Below, piece by piece: positions 42,646 through 51,032 of a stretch of DNA of 64,000 bases. Below the pieces are notes generated by a model, which saw only the letters and a list, made by a program, of their open reading frames with translations, did not search any database and was not told where the DNA came from. Every line of letters starts with the position of its first letter. The stretch's first letter is position 1. A program made the position numbers and the translations under genes. Source of the DNA: Micromonospora nigra (GTDB lineage: Bacteria > Actinomycetota > Actinomycetes > Mycobacteriales > Micromonosporaceae); assembly GCF_900091585.1 (NCBI RefSeq), contig NZ_FMHT01000003.1, forward strand, positions 3,649,501 to 3,713,500. Direction: 5' to 3'.

Positions 42646-43365
42646 GAGGGGTCCTCCTTGCAGATCGGCGCGTCAGGGCGCGCGAAGATGACCGGCCCAC
42701 CGGGTGCGTGGGTCGGTTGCGGGCAGAGGTGTGGTGCGGGTTGGTGCGGTGCGACCTGGGGTCGCCGCACGGCGCGGCGCCGACCGGCCCCGGGTGGGGC
42801 GGGTGGGCGTGGCGCACCGGTAGGTGCGGCGGTGGTTCCGAGGTGGGACCGGACCGGGGTGGAAATGTATGAGGTGGTGTTGGTGCAGTGAACGGTAGCG
42901 GCGTGTTCTGTCAGGCCGATCCGACGAATTGACCGTCAGAAAGTGGGGTTGACCTGCGCTGTGAGGCACTCCGGCTCGTGGCGGAGCCGTCGTCGGCGCG
43001 GACGCTGTGAGACGCCACGACCCTCACAAACGATCTTGCTCGGTGGCGGACGTCGATGACAGTCGGCCTGCCGGAGGTGCTCAGTCTGGCAGCTGTCGGC
43101 GTACGAGTTCCGGTGCAGAGTCGAGTACGCCAACGTGCAGAGGTCGGGGCGCGGAGAATTCGGGAGGCTGCGACGGCGGCCGGACGACGACCCATGTCCG
43201 ATACCCACGATGAGTAATCGGTGGACGTGGGCTGATGCCCAACAGCGGCAGGAGCGTGCACCGATCAGGGCGACGGAACCGGGCCCAGCATGCGAAGCCT
43301 GGTGCGGGCTGACGCTGTCGTCGGCATCTTCGACTATGACCGGCCGCCGAGCAGCTGCGGGGTGC
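42646..43365. other. 720 bp intergenic region with regulatory motifs
   Basis: No supported gene. It holds an imperfect hairpin at about 42691-42717, the nonamer TTCTGTCAG at 42906-42914 and the motif TGACCTGCGCTGTGAG at 42950-42965, both of which recur at 55.4 and 58.2-58.7 kb. It probably contains the promoter and operators of the cargo operon that starts at 42645. Confidence 0.5.
42950..42965 (+). repeat. Dispersed 16-bp motif, copy 1
   Basis: TGACCTGCGCTGTGAG. An exact inverted copy lies at 55420-55435 and a 15-of-16 copy at 58311-58325. All three are intergenic and upstream of transcription units of the element. Confidence 0.75.
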
Positions 43366-43764
43366 TCAGGGCCGTCGGGAGTCGAGCAGCGCGATCCTGC
43401 GTGCCCCGGCCGTACGTCGGTAGCTGGCGTCGAGTAGCTCGCCGACCTCGTCCCAGCCGGTGTCATCGGTGAGGTCCACGCCGACCCACCCGTAGGCCCC
43501 TAGGTAGGCCGGCACGAAGCAACGGTCTTCCGCCAGCAGCGCCGTGCGCTCTTCGGGGTCGACCAGCACGATCACCGACTGTTCGTGCTGTTGATAGACG
43601 CCGTCGACCTTCACCGATCCCCCGTAGTAGGCGAAGACTTTGGTGGTGTAGAAGGCGGGACGCCCATGGGAGACCTTCTCGGCCGCGTCGGGGAAGGCCA
43701 GGGCGAGCGTCCGCAGCCGGCCCAGGAGCGGGTCTGCCTCGTCAAACATGATGGGGTGCGGCAT
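43366..43764 (-). CDS. MmcQ/YjbR-like protein
   Basis: 132 residues from ATG 43764. The pattern LALAFPDAAEKVSHGRPAFY, VFAYYGGSVKVDGV and GAYGWVGVDLTDDTGWDEVG with an RRTAG end is that of YjbR/MmcQ-family proteins (CyaY-like fold), whose members may bind DNA. The physiological role is not settled. It stands alone between two non-coding stretches. Confidence 0.8.
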   Translation of the reverse strand: MPHPIMFDEADPLLGRLRTLALAFPDAAEKVSHGRPAFYTTKVFAYYGGSVKVDGVYQQHEQSVIVLVDPEERTALLAEDRCFVPAYLGAYGWVGVDLTDDTGWDEVGELLDASYRRTAGARRIALLDSRRP

Positions 43765-44036
43765 ACCCAGAAGGTAAGCACATCCTGGGCGGCCACGGCG
43801 CCCTGCACCACGCGCCTCGCGGCATTTCCGGGCGTCGCGGGACAGCATGGGTAACACAGAGCGTGACGGCCCTGCAGACGCGCGATTAGCTCACCGAAGA
43901 GTTGCGGACTTCCGCGCAGCGGTCGCAGTTGTCGGCGCCGACTGTCGGCCCCAGTGGCCCGCACGGCGGGCGCAGGATCCGCCGACCGAAGCGGGGGATA
44001 CGGTGAATAATTAACAATCCGACGATGAGGCTGCAA

Positions 44037-44396
44037 ATGATCAATGTCCAGGAGTTCGCGCGACGGCTGAGCACTCTCGGAGCTGATGCGTTCACCAGCG
44101 ACGACGTCGTGGACCTGGCGACCGCGGCCGATGTTCGCATCAGCGCAGACGTCGAGATCGACGCCACCCTGGCGCAGCGCTTGCTCGACCAGATCTCGCC
44201 CACCCTGCCGGTCACTGGGGCCCAGATCGCGGCGTCGCAATGGCCGCCACCGAAGTCTTCCCGTCCTGCAGCGCCTTCGGTGTCGTTCTCCAGCCCTGGT
44301 GCCGTCGACGGACCGGCTGATCAGCCGACCCGACCCCGCAGTTCTAGGTCTGCGGGTAGCGGTCGGCGACCCGGCTCCCGACGAACTGGCAGGTGA
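44037..44396 (+). CDS. Hypothetical protein, possibly frameshifted
   Basis: From ATG 44037 the first 75 residues look coding (MINVQEFARRLSTLGADAFT, VDLATAADVRISADVEIDAT, LLDQISPTLPVTGAQIAASQ). After about 44265 this frame becomes Ser/Arg-rich, whereas another frame reads VPSTDRLISRPDPAVLGLRV on to about 44500. This suggests a frameshift. No family is recognised. Confidence 0.35.
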   Translation: MINVQEFARRLSTLGADAFTSDDVVDLATAADVRISADVEIDATLAQRLLDQISPTLPVTGAQIAASQWPPPKSSRPAAPSVSFSSPGAVDGPADQPTRPRSSRSAGSGRRPGSRRTGR

Positions 44397-44701
44397 AACT
44401 GCAGTCCCAGCTTTTTCAGCGACCGCCAGACTGCTCGCCGCAGCCGTCGACTACGACGCGAGCTGCGAACCCAACTCTCGCCACCATCATCGGCTGAACT
44501 TCGTCCTCCTGTCCGGCTCCGTACGCCCGGGCAGGCTCGACGCACGGTGATCCCGGTAAAGCATGCGGATCGCGGCAGTAGCGGACGTTGGCCGCTGCTT
44601 GATCGGGGTGGGTAGGCCGCCTGTCAGCCGCAGACCGTTCGGTGCTACCGGCCTGCCGCTGGCTGCCGTTCGTGCGTGACAGCGGCCGATACGATGCGGG
44701 A

Positions 44702-45202
44702 GTGACCGAGTCGGACCTGAGCCCTGCCAAGAAGCCGTGGTTACCGCCCCGTTGGTTCATTCGGTTCTTCTGGTCGGCGCATCGGGGCGTGTTCCGGCGT
44801 TCGGGCGGCCGTGTCGGACTGTCGCGTCCGCGCGGCAATCGGTATGGAATGCTGCGCCTGACCACCGTCGGGCGTCGCACCGGCCAGCAGCGCAGCGTGA
44901 TCCTCGGGTACTTCGAGGACGGCGAGAATCTGGTCTCGCTGGCCATGAACGGCTGGGGGGAGCCCGAGCCGGCCTGGTGGCTCAATCTGCAGGCACACCC
45001 GGACGTGACCGTTGACCTGGTCGACGGGCCGCGGCCGGTGCGTGGTCACGCTGCGACAGACGGCGAACGATCGCGGCTGTGGGCCCGCTGGCGTGAGATC
45101 GACAAGAACCTGGATGGCTATGCCGCGCGGCGGTCGTCCGAAACTGCGGTGGTGGTCCTGGTGCCCCGGCCAGGCACGTCTGAGGCGTCGCGGGGGACCT
45201 GA
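44702..45202 (+). CDS. F420-dependent nitroreductase/quinone reductase-type (DDN-like) protein
   Basis: 166 residues from GTG 44702. The family run is clear: GNRYGMLRLTTVGRRTGQQR, VILGYFEDGENLVSLAMNGW, GEPEPAWWLNLQAHPDVTVD. These split-barrel proteins of the nitroreductase/PF04075 family bind deazaflavin F420 and reduce quinones or nitro compounds, which fits an actinobacterial host. No neighbour suggests a pathway; it looks like a stand-alone cargo gene. Confidence 0.82.
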   Translation: MTESDLSPAKKPWLPPRWFIRFFWSAHRGVFRRSGGRVGLSRPRGNRYGMLRLTTVGRRTGQQRSVILGYFEDGENLVSLAMNGWGEPEPAWWLNLQAHPDVTVDLVDGPRPVRGHAATDGERSRLWARWREIDKNLDGYAARRSSETAVVVLVPRPGTSEASRGT

Positions 45203-45402
45203 TCGACTGGCTTTGCTGGATGGGCTGATCAATCACGTGTTGATGGGCTGCGACTGTCGAGCCGAGGTCGACCGTAGCGCCAGGTAGCGAGCTGGTTGCG
45301 GCATGAGCGTGTGTCTACCGCTGGAGGTGCACACGAGGGCCACGATCGTCACGAGGCGGCGCCGTAGCCCGCATCACCGTCGTTGGTGCATCATGGTCTC
45401 TC

Positions 45403-45951
45403 ATGTTCGTGGATCAGCGGCAATTTCCGTTCCTGGCCGGTCTTCGGGCACGGTGGGAGGCCATCCGGGATGAGTGCCTTGCGCTGCCGCGGGAGACCTA
45501 TCAGCCGTGGGTGCAACGCGAGATGTACGGCCAGGGCTGGAGCGTGTACGGGCTTGTCGCCTTCGGGGAACGAATTGAGGAGGCGCTCGAAGCTTGCCCG
45601 AACACTGCCTCCGCGTTGACGAAGGTTCCTCGCCTGACGACCGCTGGATTTTCTCGGATGGCTCCTGGCACCCAGATCAAGCCACATCAGGGGTGGGTGA
45701 CGACCGTTTACCGCGCGCATCTCGGGCTGGTCGTGCCTGAGGACTGCGCACTGCGAGTGGGCGACGAAACCCGGCAGTGGCGCGAAGGCAAGACCTTGGT
45801 CTTCGACGACACTGTCACGCATAAGGCGTGGAACTACGGCTCCAGCGACCGCGTCGTGCTCTTGTTTGATTTCGCCCGTCCTGGCTACGAGGACATGCCG
45901 CAGGACGAACTGCCGGCCTCGGTGGCAGGCTTCGTACGACGCGGTGGATGA
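45403..45951 (+). CDS. Aspartyl/asparaginyl beta-hydroxylase-like Fe(II)/2OG dioxygenase
   Basis: 182 residues from ATG 45403. The double-stranded beta-helix motifs are present: GTQIKPHQGWVTTVYRAHLG (first metal His and substrate region) and TLVFDDTVTHKAWNYGSSDR with second His and an Arg for 2-oxoglutarate. The length matches bacterial AspH-like hydroxylases, which act on peptides or small substrates. The substrate is unknown. Confidence 0.8.
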   Translation: MFVDQRQFPFLAGLRARWEAIRDECLALPRETYQPWVQREMYGQGWSVYGLVAFGERIEEALEACPNTASALTKVPRLTTAGFSRMAPGTQIKPHQGWVTTVYRAHLGLVVPEDCALRVGDETRQWREGKTLVFDDTVTHKAWNYGSSDRVVLLFDFARPGYEDMPQDELPASVAGFVRRGG

Positions 45952-46145
45952 GCGAGACACCCCAGCGCACCTTCACGCGCCCTGTCTATCCCGCCGTTCC
46001 GAGAACCTGGCCGAACGCCGGGTGAGCACTGCAGCATCCGAGGGCATCACGCTCCGCGCAGCGCCGTACGCGGCAGATTCGGATGTAGAAAGCCTTGTTC
46101 TTCTTGGCGGTCTGGGTGCCTGCCCGGTCTGCCAGAATGCGCGGC

Positions 46146-47195
46146 ATGGAAGCTCAGGATCTGGAGCGTGCCGTCCGAATGATGGGCGAGGTCCTCGAAC
46201 CGCTTTCGGCCCACGACTGGTCGGTCGCCGCTGGCACCCTCGACTGGACGTGCCGAGAGACGCTCGCCCACATCGGCCATGATTTGCTTGCGTACGCGGC
46301 TCAAGTGGCGGGCCGGGTACAGGATGCATACCTGCCGTTGGATCTGGTGATCCGCGACGATGCGCCGGTGTCAGACGTGTTGCTCGCTGTCGAGGCATGC
46401 GGCGGACTGCTCGTCGCGGCGCTGCGGGCCGCAGGGCCGGATACGCGGGCGTGGCACTTCGGGTCCTGCGACGTCAGCGGGTTCGCAGCGCTCGGCGTCG
46501 CTGAGGTCGTGCTCCACACGTACGACATCACCCGGGGCCTGAAAGTGAACTGGTGGCCACCCGCGAAGTTCAGCACACGCATCCTGGCTCGGCTGGCTCC
46601 GGATGCGACGACCCAGCAGCGGCAGAAGACGGGAAAACGGGAGCACGCTTCGCACGTTCTGCTCCGGCACACTGGACGCCTCGGCGATGTGGGCCCGTGG
46701 CAATGGCGCATCATGCCGGACAAGCAACGGGTAGCTACGGAAAACGCCGGGGCCGACGGTGCTCGTCGCACCCACTCGGTAGCGGATCCAAACGTCCGAG
46801 AACGCCTCGCCGTAATCCACAAGCCGACGGAGGACAGTCCCGTACAACGGGATCCCGTAGCCACACGAGCCATGAGTGCAGACGATGACGACCTGGGTCG
46901 CCGCCGGGTGGACTGGCTATACCAATACACCTCGCTGAAGAACGTCATCGCGGCGGTCCGCGATGTTCCCTACACCTGTCCGTGCTGCGGCCACGCCACG
47001 TTGTCGGAGCGAGGGAGCTACGAAATCTGCGATGAGTGCTCGTGGGAGGATGATGGCCAGGACAACCACGACAGCGCAGTCGTCAGGGGCGGGCCGAACG
47101 GCAGTTTGAGCCTCGACGAGGCCCGGGTCCAGTACATCCGAAAGGGCCGGGGCCGGACGCCACAGCCGCATCTCCCGCCGAGCGAGCCTACGTAA
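46146..47195 (+). CDS. Fusion of mycothiol-dependent DinB-type domain and CPCC domain
   Basis: 349 residues from ATG 46146. Residues 1-185 match the maleylpyruvate isomerase/DinB family: LDWTCRETLAHIGHDLLAYA, EVVLHTYDITRGL and a truncated end resembling LLRHTGRLGDVGPWQWR. A poorly ordered stretch follows. The carboxy end from about 265 is a CPCC domain: VPYTCPCCGHATLSERGSYE, ICDECSWEDDGQDNHDSAVV, LSLDEARVQY. CPCC proteins usually stand alone, so this is likely an accidental or recent gene fusion. Confidence 0.7.
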   Translation: MEAQDLERAVRMMGEVLEPLSAHDWSVAAGTLDWTCRETLAHIGHDLLAYAAQVAGRVQDAYLPLDLVIRDDAPVSDVLLAVEACGGLLVAALRAAGPDTRAWHFGSCDVSGFAALGVAEVVLHTYDITRGLKVNWWPPAKFSTRILARLAPDATTQQRQKTGKREHASHVLLRHTGRLGDVGPWQWRIMPDKQRVATENAGADGARRTHSVADPNVRERLAVIHKPTEDSPVQRDPVATRAMSADDDDLGRRRVDWLYQYTSLKNVIAAVRDVPYTCPCCGHATLSERGSYEICDECSWEDDGQDNHDSAVVRGGPNGSLSLDEARVQYIRKGRGRTPQPHLPPSEPT

Positions 47196-47433
47196 CGCCA
47201 GGCTCCAGCCGCTCTATGCAGTTAACTCTCATCGGCATGTGCGGACGTCACCTGCGCTCGGCAAACGTGACTGTTCTCGTAGACGAGGCTTTCGGTGCGC
47301 TGGCAGCGCCTTGTCGTCAGCTCGCCATTGAGTTTGCGGGTGTCGATGGCCGCTGTGTACTCGGTGCGTACGCGGCTTTGGACTGCAGCTCGTACGCCGA
47401 CAGTAGGTTGCAGCGCGTAGGCGGTGTGGGGCT

Positions 47434-48303
47434 CTACGGGTGGTCGAAGCGCTGTGGGTTGGTGACGGTGTCGGGGCCGTGGTCGCAGGGCAGCTCGTGC
47501 AGGTGGCGCCGGTGGGTGGGGTCCGACGCGAGAGTCCAGACCCGGCCCGCCGGATCGGGGCCGTGCACGGCGGTGGCGATGGGGCTGGCGCTGCGGAGTC
47601 CGGCGAGTACGCCGAGGAGGCTGGTTTCGCGGCGTCGGCTGGGGACCCAGAACAGCACGGGGTAGCGGGGGCCGATGGTGGTGAGGCGTTCGTAGCCGCG
47701 CAGTTTGGCCACGACGCGGGCGAGGTTTTCGGTGTCGTTGTCGTGTTCGAGGAAGAAGCCGGTGGAGGTGTCGCCGAGGGTCCAGACGCCGTGTCCGTCG
47801 GGGCGGATGCCTGCTTGGGCGTAGACGGTGGTGGCGTGTTGTTCGGACCACCAGCGGGAAAGTTGGGTGTCGGGTGTGTGGCGGGCGGTGGCGATGAGGT
47901 CGGTGAAGAACTGGTTGACGCCGAGCAGGTGGTTGACCTGTCCGCTGGCGGCGATCCGTTTGGCGCGTTCCAGGGAGCTGCGTGGTGCTGTGCCGCCGAG
48001 CCCGTTGGGGTCGTGGTAGGCGGTGGGGTGTAGTTGCAGTCCGATGGGGCCGAGGGTGTAGAGCAGTGATCCGTAGCGGCCGTGGGTGCCGCTGCGGCCG
48101 AAGCGGTGCAGCACGTCGAGGCGGTGCAGGATGGTCAGCCGTCGTTGGGCGGTGCGGCGGGTGTCGAAGAAGGCGTTGGTGATCTGGTCGGTGGACAGCA
48201 GGTAGTGCTCGGCGAGCAGCTTGAGGAGGGCGTGGTCGCGGGGGACGATGCGACCGAAGACCGCGAGCGGATCCGGTTTGCCGGAGGGGACACGGGAGTA
48301 CAC
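47434..48303 (-). CDS. Replication-relaxation family protein
   Basis: 289 residues from GTG 48303, with AAGGAG 8 nt ahead. The winged-helix start (HALLKLLAEHYLLSTDQITN, RTAQRRLTILHRLDVLHRF) and the following block (SSLERAKRIAASGQVNHLLG, QFFTDLIATA, GIRPDGHGVW) are those of the Replic_Relax family, found beside conjugation genes on actinobacterial elements and thought to aid relaxase or replication steps. No classical relaxase is seen in the window, so this may take part in DNA processing. A 20-bp palindrome stands 29 nt upstream. Confidence 0.82.
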   Translation of the reverse strand: MYSRVPSGKPDPLAVFGRIVPRDHALLKLLAEHYLLSTDQITNAFFDTRRTAQRRLTILHRLDVLHRFGRSGTHGRYGSLLYTLGPIGLQLHPTAYHDPNGLGGTAPRSSLERAKRIAASGQVNHLLGVNQFFTDLIATARHTPDTQLSRWWSEQHATTVYAQAGIRPDGHGVWTLGDTSTGFFLEHDNDTENLARVVAKLRGYERLTTIGPRYPVLFWVPSRRRETSLLGVLAGLRSASPIATAVHGPDPAGRVWTLASDPTHRRHLHELPCDHGPDTVTNPQRFDHP

Positions 48304-48331
48304 GGTGGTTGCTCCTTGGCAGGGATGGGTG

Positions 48332-48351
48332 CCCCTCCCGATCGGGAGGGG
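48332..48351 (-). promoter_or_regulatory. Perfect 20-bp palindrome before the replication-relaxation gene
   Basis: CCCCTCCC-GATC-GGGAGGGG forms an 8-bp stem with a 4-nt loop, or a protein-binding palindrome. It lies 29 nt before GTG 48303 and 160 nt from the preceding T4SS gene. A second dyad, CTGTCAG (48384-48390)/CTGACAG (48405-48411), lies further upstream. Confidence 0.6.
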
Positions 48352-48512
48352 TGTCTGGAACGGGGGAGGTCGGTGCGCGGCGTCTGTCAGGGGCGTGTGC
48401 GGCACTGACAGGCCAGGTCAGCACTGTGCTGCGGGTGCCGGTCGGTCACCGGTGGCGAGCCGGGTGGCGAGCCGCTGCGCGGCCCGGGTGACGCCACCGG
48501 CTGACAGTGACG

Positions 48513-51032
48513 TCAGGTCCGGTTGCTTTTCGGGCGGGGGCGGCGTTGGTCGGGTTTGCGGCTGAGTCGTTCGACGAGGTCGTCGACGGCGCTGGTGTCC
48601 TGGGCGGGTACCGCCGCGGCGGCGGCCTGGCGGATGGCGGTCGCCTCGCCGACGATCGGCTTCGGTGGTTGGGTCTTCATGGTGAACGCGGGTGTCTGGC
48701 GGCCGTTGACGACCAGTCGTGCGGCGGCGGTGTACGCGTCGAGGTGGGCGAGGTCGTGTTCGCCCAGTTCCGGCTGGGTGTGCCGGGACAGCACTTTCGC
48801 GTCTTCTGGCGCGACGGTGAAGTAAATCTTGTTGCGGGCGTTGGCTGACGCTGCGGCGAGGAGGTCGCGGGGGAACTGGGCCAAATCTTGGTGGGCGAGT
48901 ACGAGCGACAGCCGGTACTTGCGGGCCTCGGCGAGCATCGTGTCCAGGCTGTTGGCCAGGGTGAGGAAGTTCTGGGCTTCGTCGATGATCAGGGTGGCGT
49001 CGCGGCGTCGGTCGGGTGCGATGCCGGCGCGGGCGGTGGCGGCCTGCCACACCTGGGCGAGGATCAGGGAGCCGAGCAGCCGGCTGGTGTCCTCGCCGAG
49101 CACGCCCTTGGGGATCCGGACGAGCAGGACGCCGCCGTTGAGGACGCGGCCCATGTCGAAGCTCGAGCGGGGGTAGCGCATGGTGCGTTTGACGAAGTCG
49201 CGTAGCAGGAAGGCCCGCAGCCGGGCGAGGACAGGTCCGATGACCTGCGAGCGGAGGCTGTCGTTGAGGCTGTCGTACCACTGCCAGAAGCCGCTGAGCC
49301 CGGCCGGGTCGTCCAGGTCCACCGTCATGGCGGAGCGGAACTGAGGGCTGTTGAGCAGCGGGGGGATGTGTTGCAGGGTCACGTTGTGGTGGCGTAGCAG
49401 GGTCAGGCAGGCCACCCGCATGACGTCGTCCATCCGCGGTCCCCACGCTTTGGCGAAGATGTTGCCGAAGATCGATACGAGGTTGTCGACGACCAGGTCG
49501 GGGTCGTCGCCTTCGAGGGGGTTCAGCGTCGGGGGGTTGTCCTGGTCGGGGTCGAAGAGCACGACGCGGTCGGCGGTGGTGGCGGGGAGCCGGTCGAGGA
49601 TGTCCAGGACGAGGTCGCCGTGCGGGTCGATGACGACGGTGCCGCGGCCGGCTTTGATGTCGTCGAGGGCCATGTTGACCAGCAGTGTGGTCTTGCCGGA
49701 GCCGGTGGAGCCGATCACATGCATGTGATACCTCGCGTCGGGCACGGACAGCCCGACGCTGTGGCCGCCGATTTCGGCGTCGCCGAGCATCTTCACGCCA
49801 CGCCCACCTGCGGGGATGGCGACCGGTGCCGGCATGGACGCCGCCCGCGCCCGGTCGAGGCCGGGCACGGCGAGATCTTGTGGCAGGGCTGCGAGGGTGG
49901 CCAGTTCCGGGGCGGAGGTGAGGAATCCGGGGCCGAGGCGGCGGGCGGCGAGGACGGCCACCGGGGTGGGCATGCAAGCGCGGTGGGTGAGTCGGTTGCG
50001 GCCGGTGTGGATGGCGAAGGCCGAGGCGAGGGTGTCGGCGATGCCCCGCAGCCGGCCGGTCGGGTCGGCGCTGGGGCGTCGGTTGGTGGTGGCGACGGCG
50101 TAGCGGATGCCGGTCTGCCACAGCGGGTGTGCCGTCTTGTCCAGGATCGCCCGGACATCACGCTCGACGGTGGGATCCCGACGGGCGGTGGGTGCCGTAG
50201 CGCGGCCAGTGCCGCCGCTGCCGGGCAGGAACACCTCCAGGAGCCACAGCACCGGCACCACCGGGTTGATCGCCGGTACGGCGCTCTTGCCGGACCGTAG
50301 CCGTCCGGCGGCACTGCGGGCCCGCGCGGCCCGTCGGGGTGTGGCGGGGCGGGCGAGGATCTGCACGCAGGCGTACTCGTGGGGTGTGAGCTGGGAGCCG
50401 GCCGCCATCAGAGGGCGCAGCGGGTCGGTGTCGTGGTCGGTGGACAGGGGCAGCCACTCCGCGTGTACGGGCAGCAGGTGCCCACCGGCTGCGGGGCGGG
50501 CGTCCAGGGGTATCGGCGGCGGGGGGTTGGTGTCGGTGGTGGTGGCTGAGCCGGGCCACGCGGCCCGCACCGCGGCCTCGACCGCCCCAGGCGGAATGGT
50601 GCCGGGTACCCAGATCGAGATGAGCAGCTGCCGGCCGGTCCAGGTGTACTGCCACACGACGTGCGGGGTGCCGTAAAGGAGGCGGCGGCGCCGTGACGGG
50701 GTCAGCACGCCGGCCAGGTTCGCCCACAACGCTGGCGCGCTGTGCGGGTCGACCTCCGGCGGCGGCGCGATCGTCACGAGGCGCGCGCCGCGGGCGTGGT
50801 GGCGGTGCCGGCAAATCTCGACCAGGTTGCGGGCCGCGATCCACACGATCAGACCGCCGGCGGCGACAGCCGCCAGCCACGGCCGCTGTGTCGCCCATAC
50901 GGCGGCGTCGAGCAGCGCGGCCGCAGGTCCGGTGGGGGGCGGAATAGGGCCGGCGCCCGGCCCGAACGTGGGGCCGGGCGCCGGTGGCGACGCTACGAGC
51001 GCTGCTCTGAGGGCTTCGGTTGGTGGTGTCAC
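48513..51032 (-). CDS. virD4: VirD4-like T4SS coupling ATPase
   Basis: 839 residues from GTG 51032, overlapping the VirB4-like stop. A membrane helix at about 50-68 (PWLAAVAAGGLIVWIAARNL) is followed by a long linker. The ATPase core: Walker A YHMHVIGSTGSGKTTLLVNM near 430, VVIDPHGDLVLDILDRLP, Walker B RRDATLIIDEAQNFLTLAN near 675, and LVLAHQDLAQFPRDLL. The TraM-recognition/DUF87-like layout is typical of coupling proteins on actinobacterial elements. It should link DNA substrate to the secretion channel. It is the last gene of the T4SS operon. Confidence 0.88.
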   Translation of the reverse strand: MTPPTEALRAALVASPPAPGPTFGPGAGPIPPPTGPAAALLDAAVWATQRPWLAAVAAGGLIVWIAARNLVEICRHRHHARGARLVTIAPPPEVDPHSAPALWANLAGVLTPSRRRRLLYGTPHVVWQYTWTGRQLLISIWVPGTIPPGAVEAAVRAAWPGSATTTDTNPPPPIPLDARPAAGGHLLPVHAEWLPLSTDHDTDPLRPLMAAGSQLTPHEYACVQILARPATPRRAARARSAAGRLRSGKSAVPAINPVVPVLWLLEVFLPGSGGTGRATAPTARRDPTVERDVRAILDKTAHPLWQTGIRYAVATTNRRPSADPTGRLRGIADTLASAFAIHTGRNRLTHRACMPTPVAVLAARRLGPGFLTSAPELATLAALPQDLAVPGLDRARAASMPAPVAIPAGGRGVKMLGDAEIGGHSVGLSVPDARYHMHVIGSTGSGKTTLLVNMALDDIKAGRGTVVIDPHGDLVLDILDRLPATTADRVVLFDPDQDNPPTLNPLEGDDPDLVVDNLVSIFGNIFAKAWGPRMDDVMRVACLTLLRHHNVTLQHIPPLLNSPQFRSAMTVDLDDPAGLSGFWQWYDSLNDSLRSQVIGPVLARLRAFLLRDFVKRTMRYPRSSFDMGRVLNGGVLLVRIPKGVLGEDTSRLLGSLILAQVWQAATARAGIAPDRRRDATLIIDEAQNFLTLANSLDTMLAEARKYRLSLVLAHQDLAQFPRDLLAAASANARNKIYFTVAPEDAKVLSRHTQPELGEHDLAHLDAYTAAARLVVNGRQTPAFTMKTQPPKPIVGEATAIRQAAAAAVPAQDTSAVDDLVERLSRKPDQRRPRPKSNRT

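Noticed and set aside
47222..50121. Long Arg/Pro-rich frames over the replication-relaxation and VirD4-like genes
   Set aside because: Family motifs and ribosome sites support the other frames.
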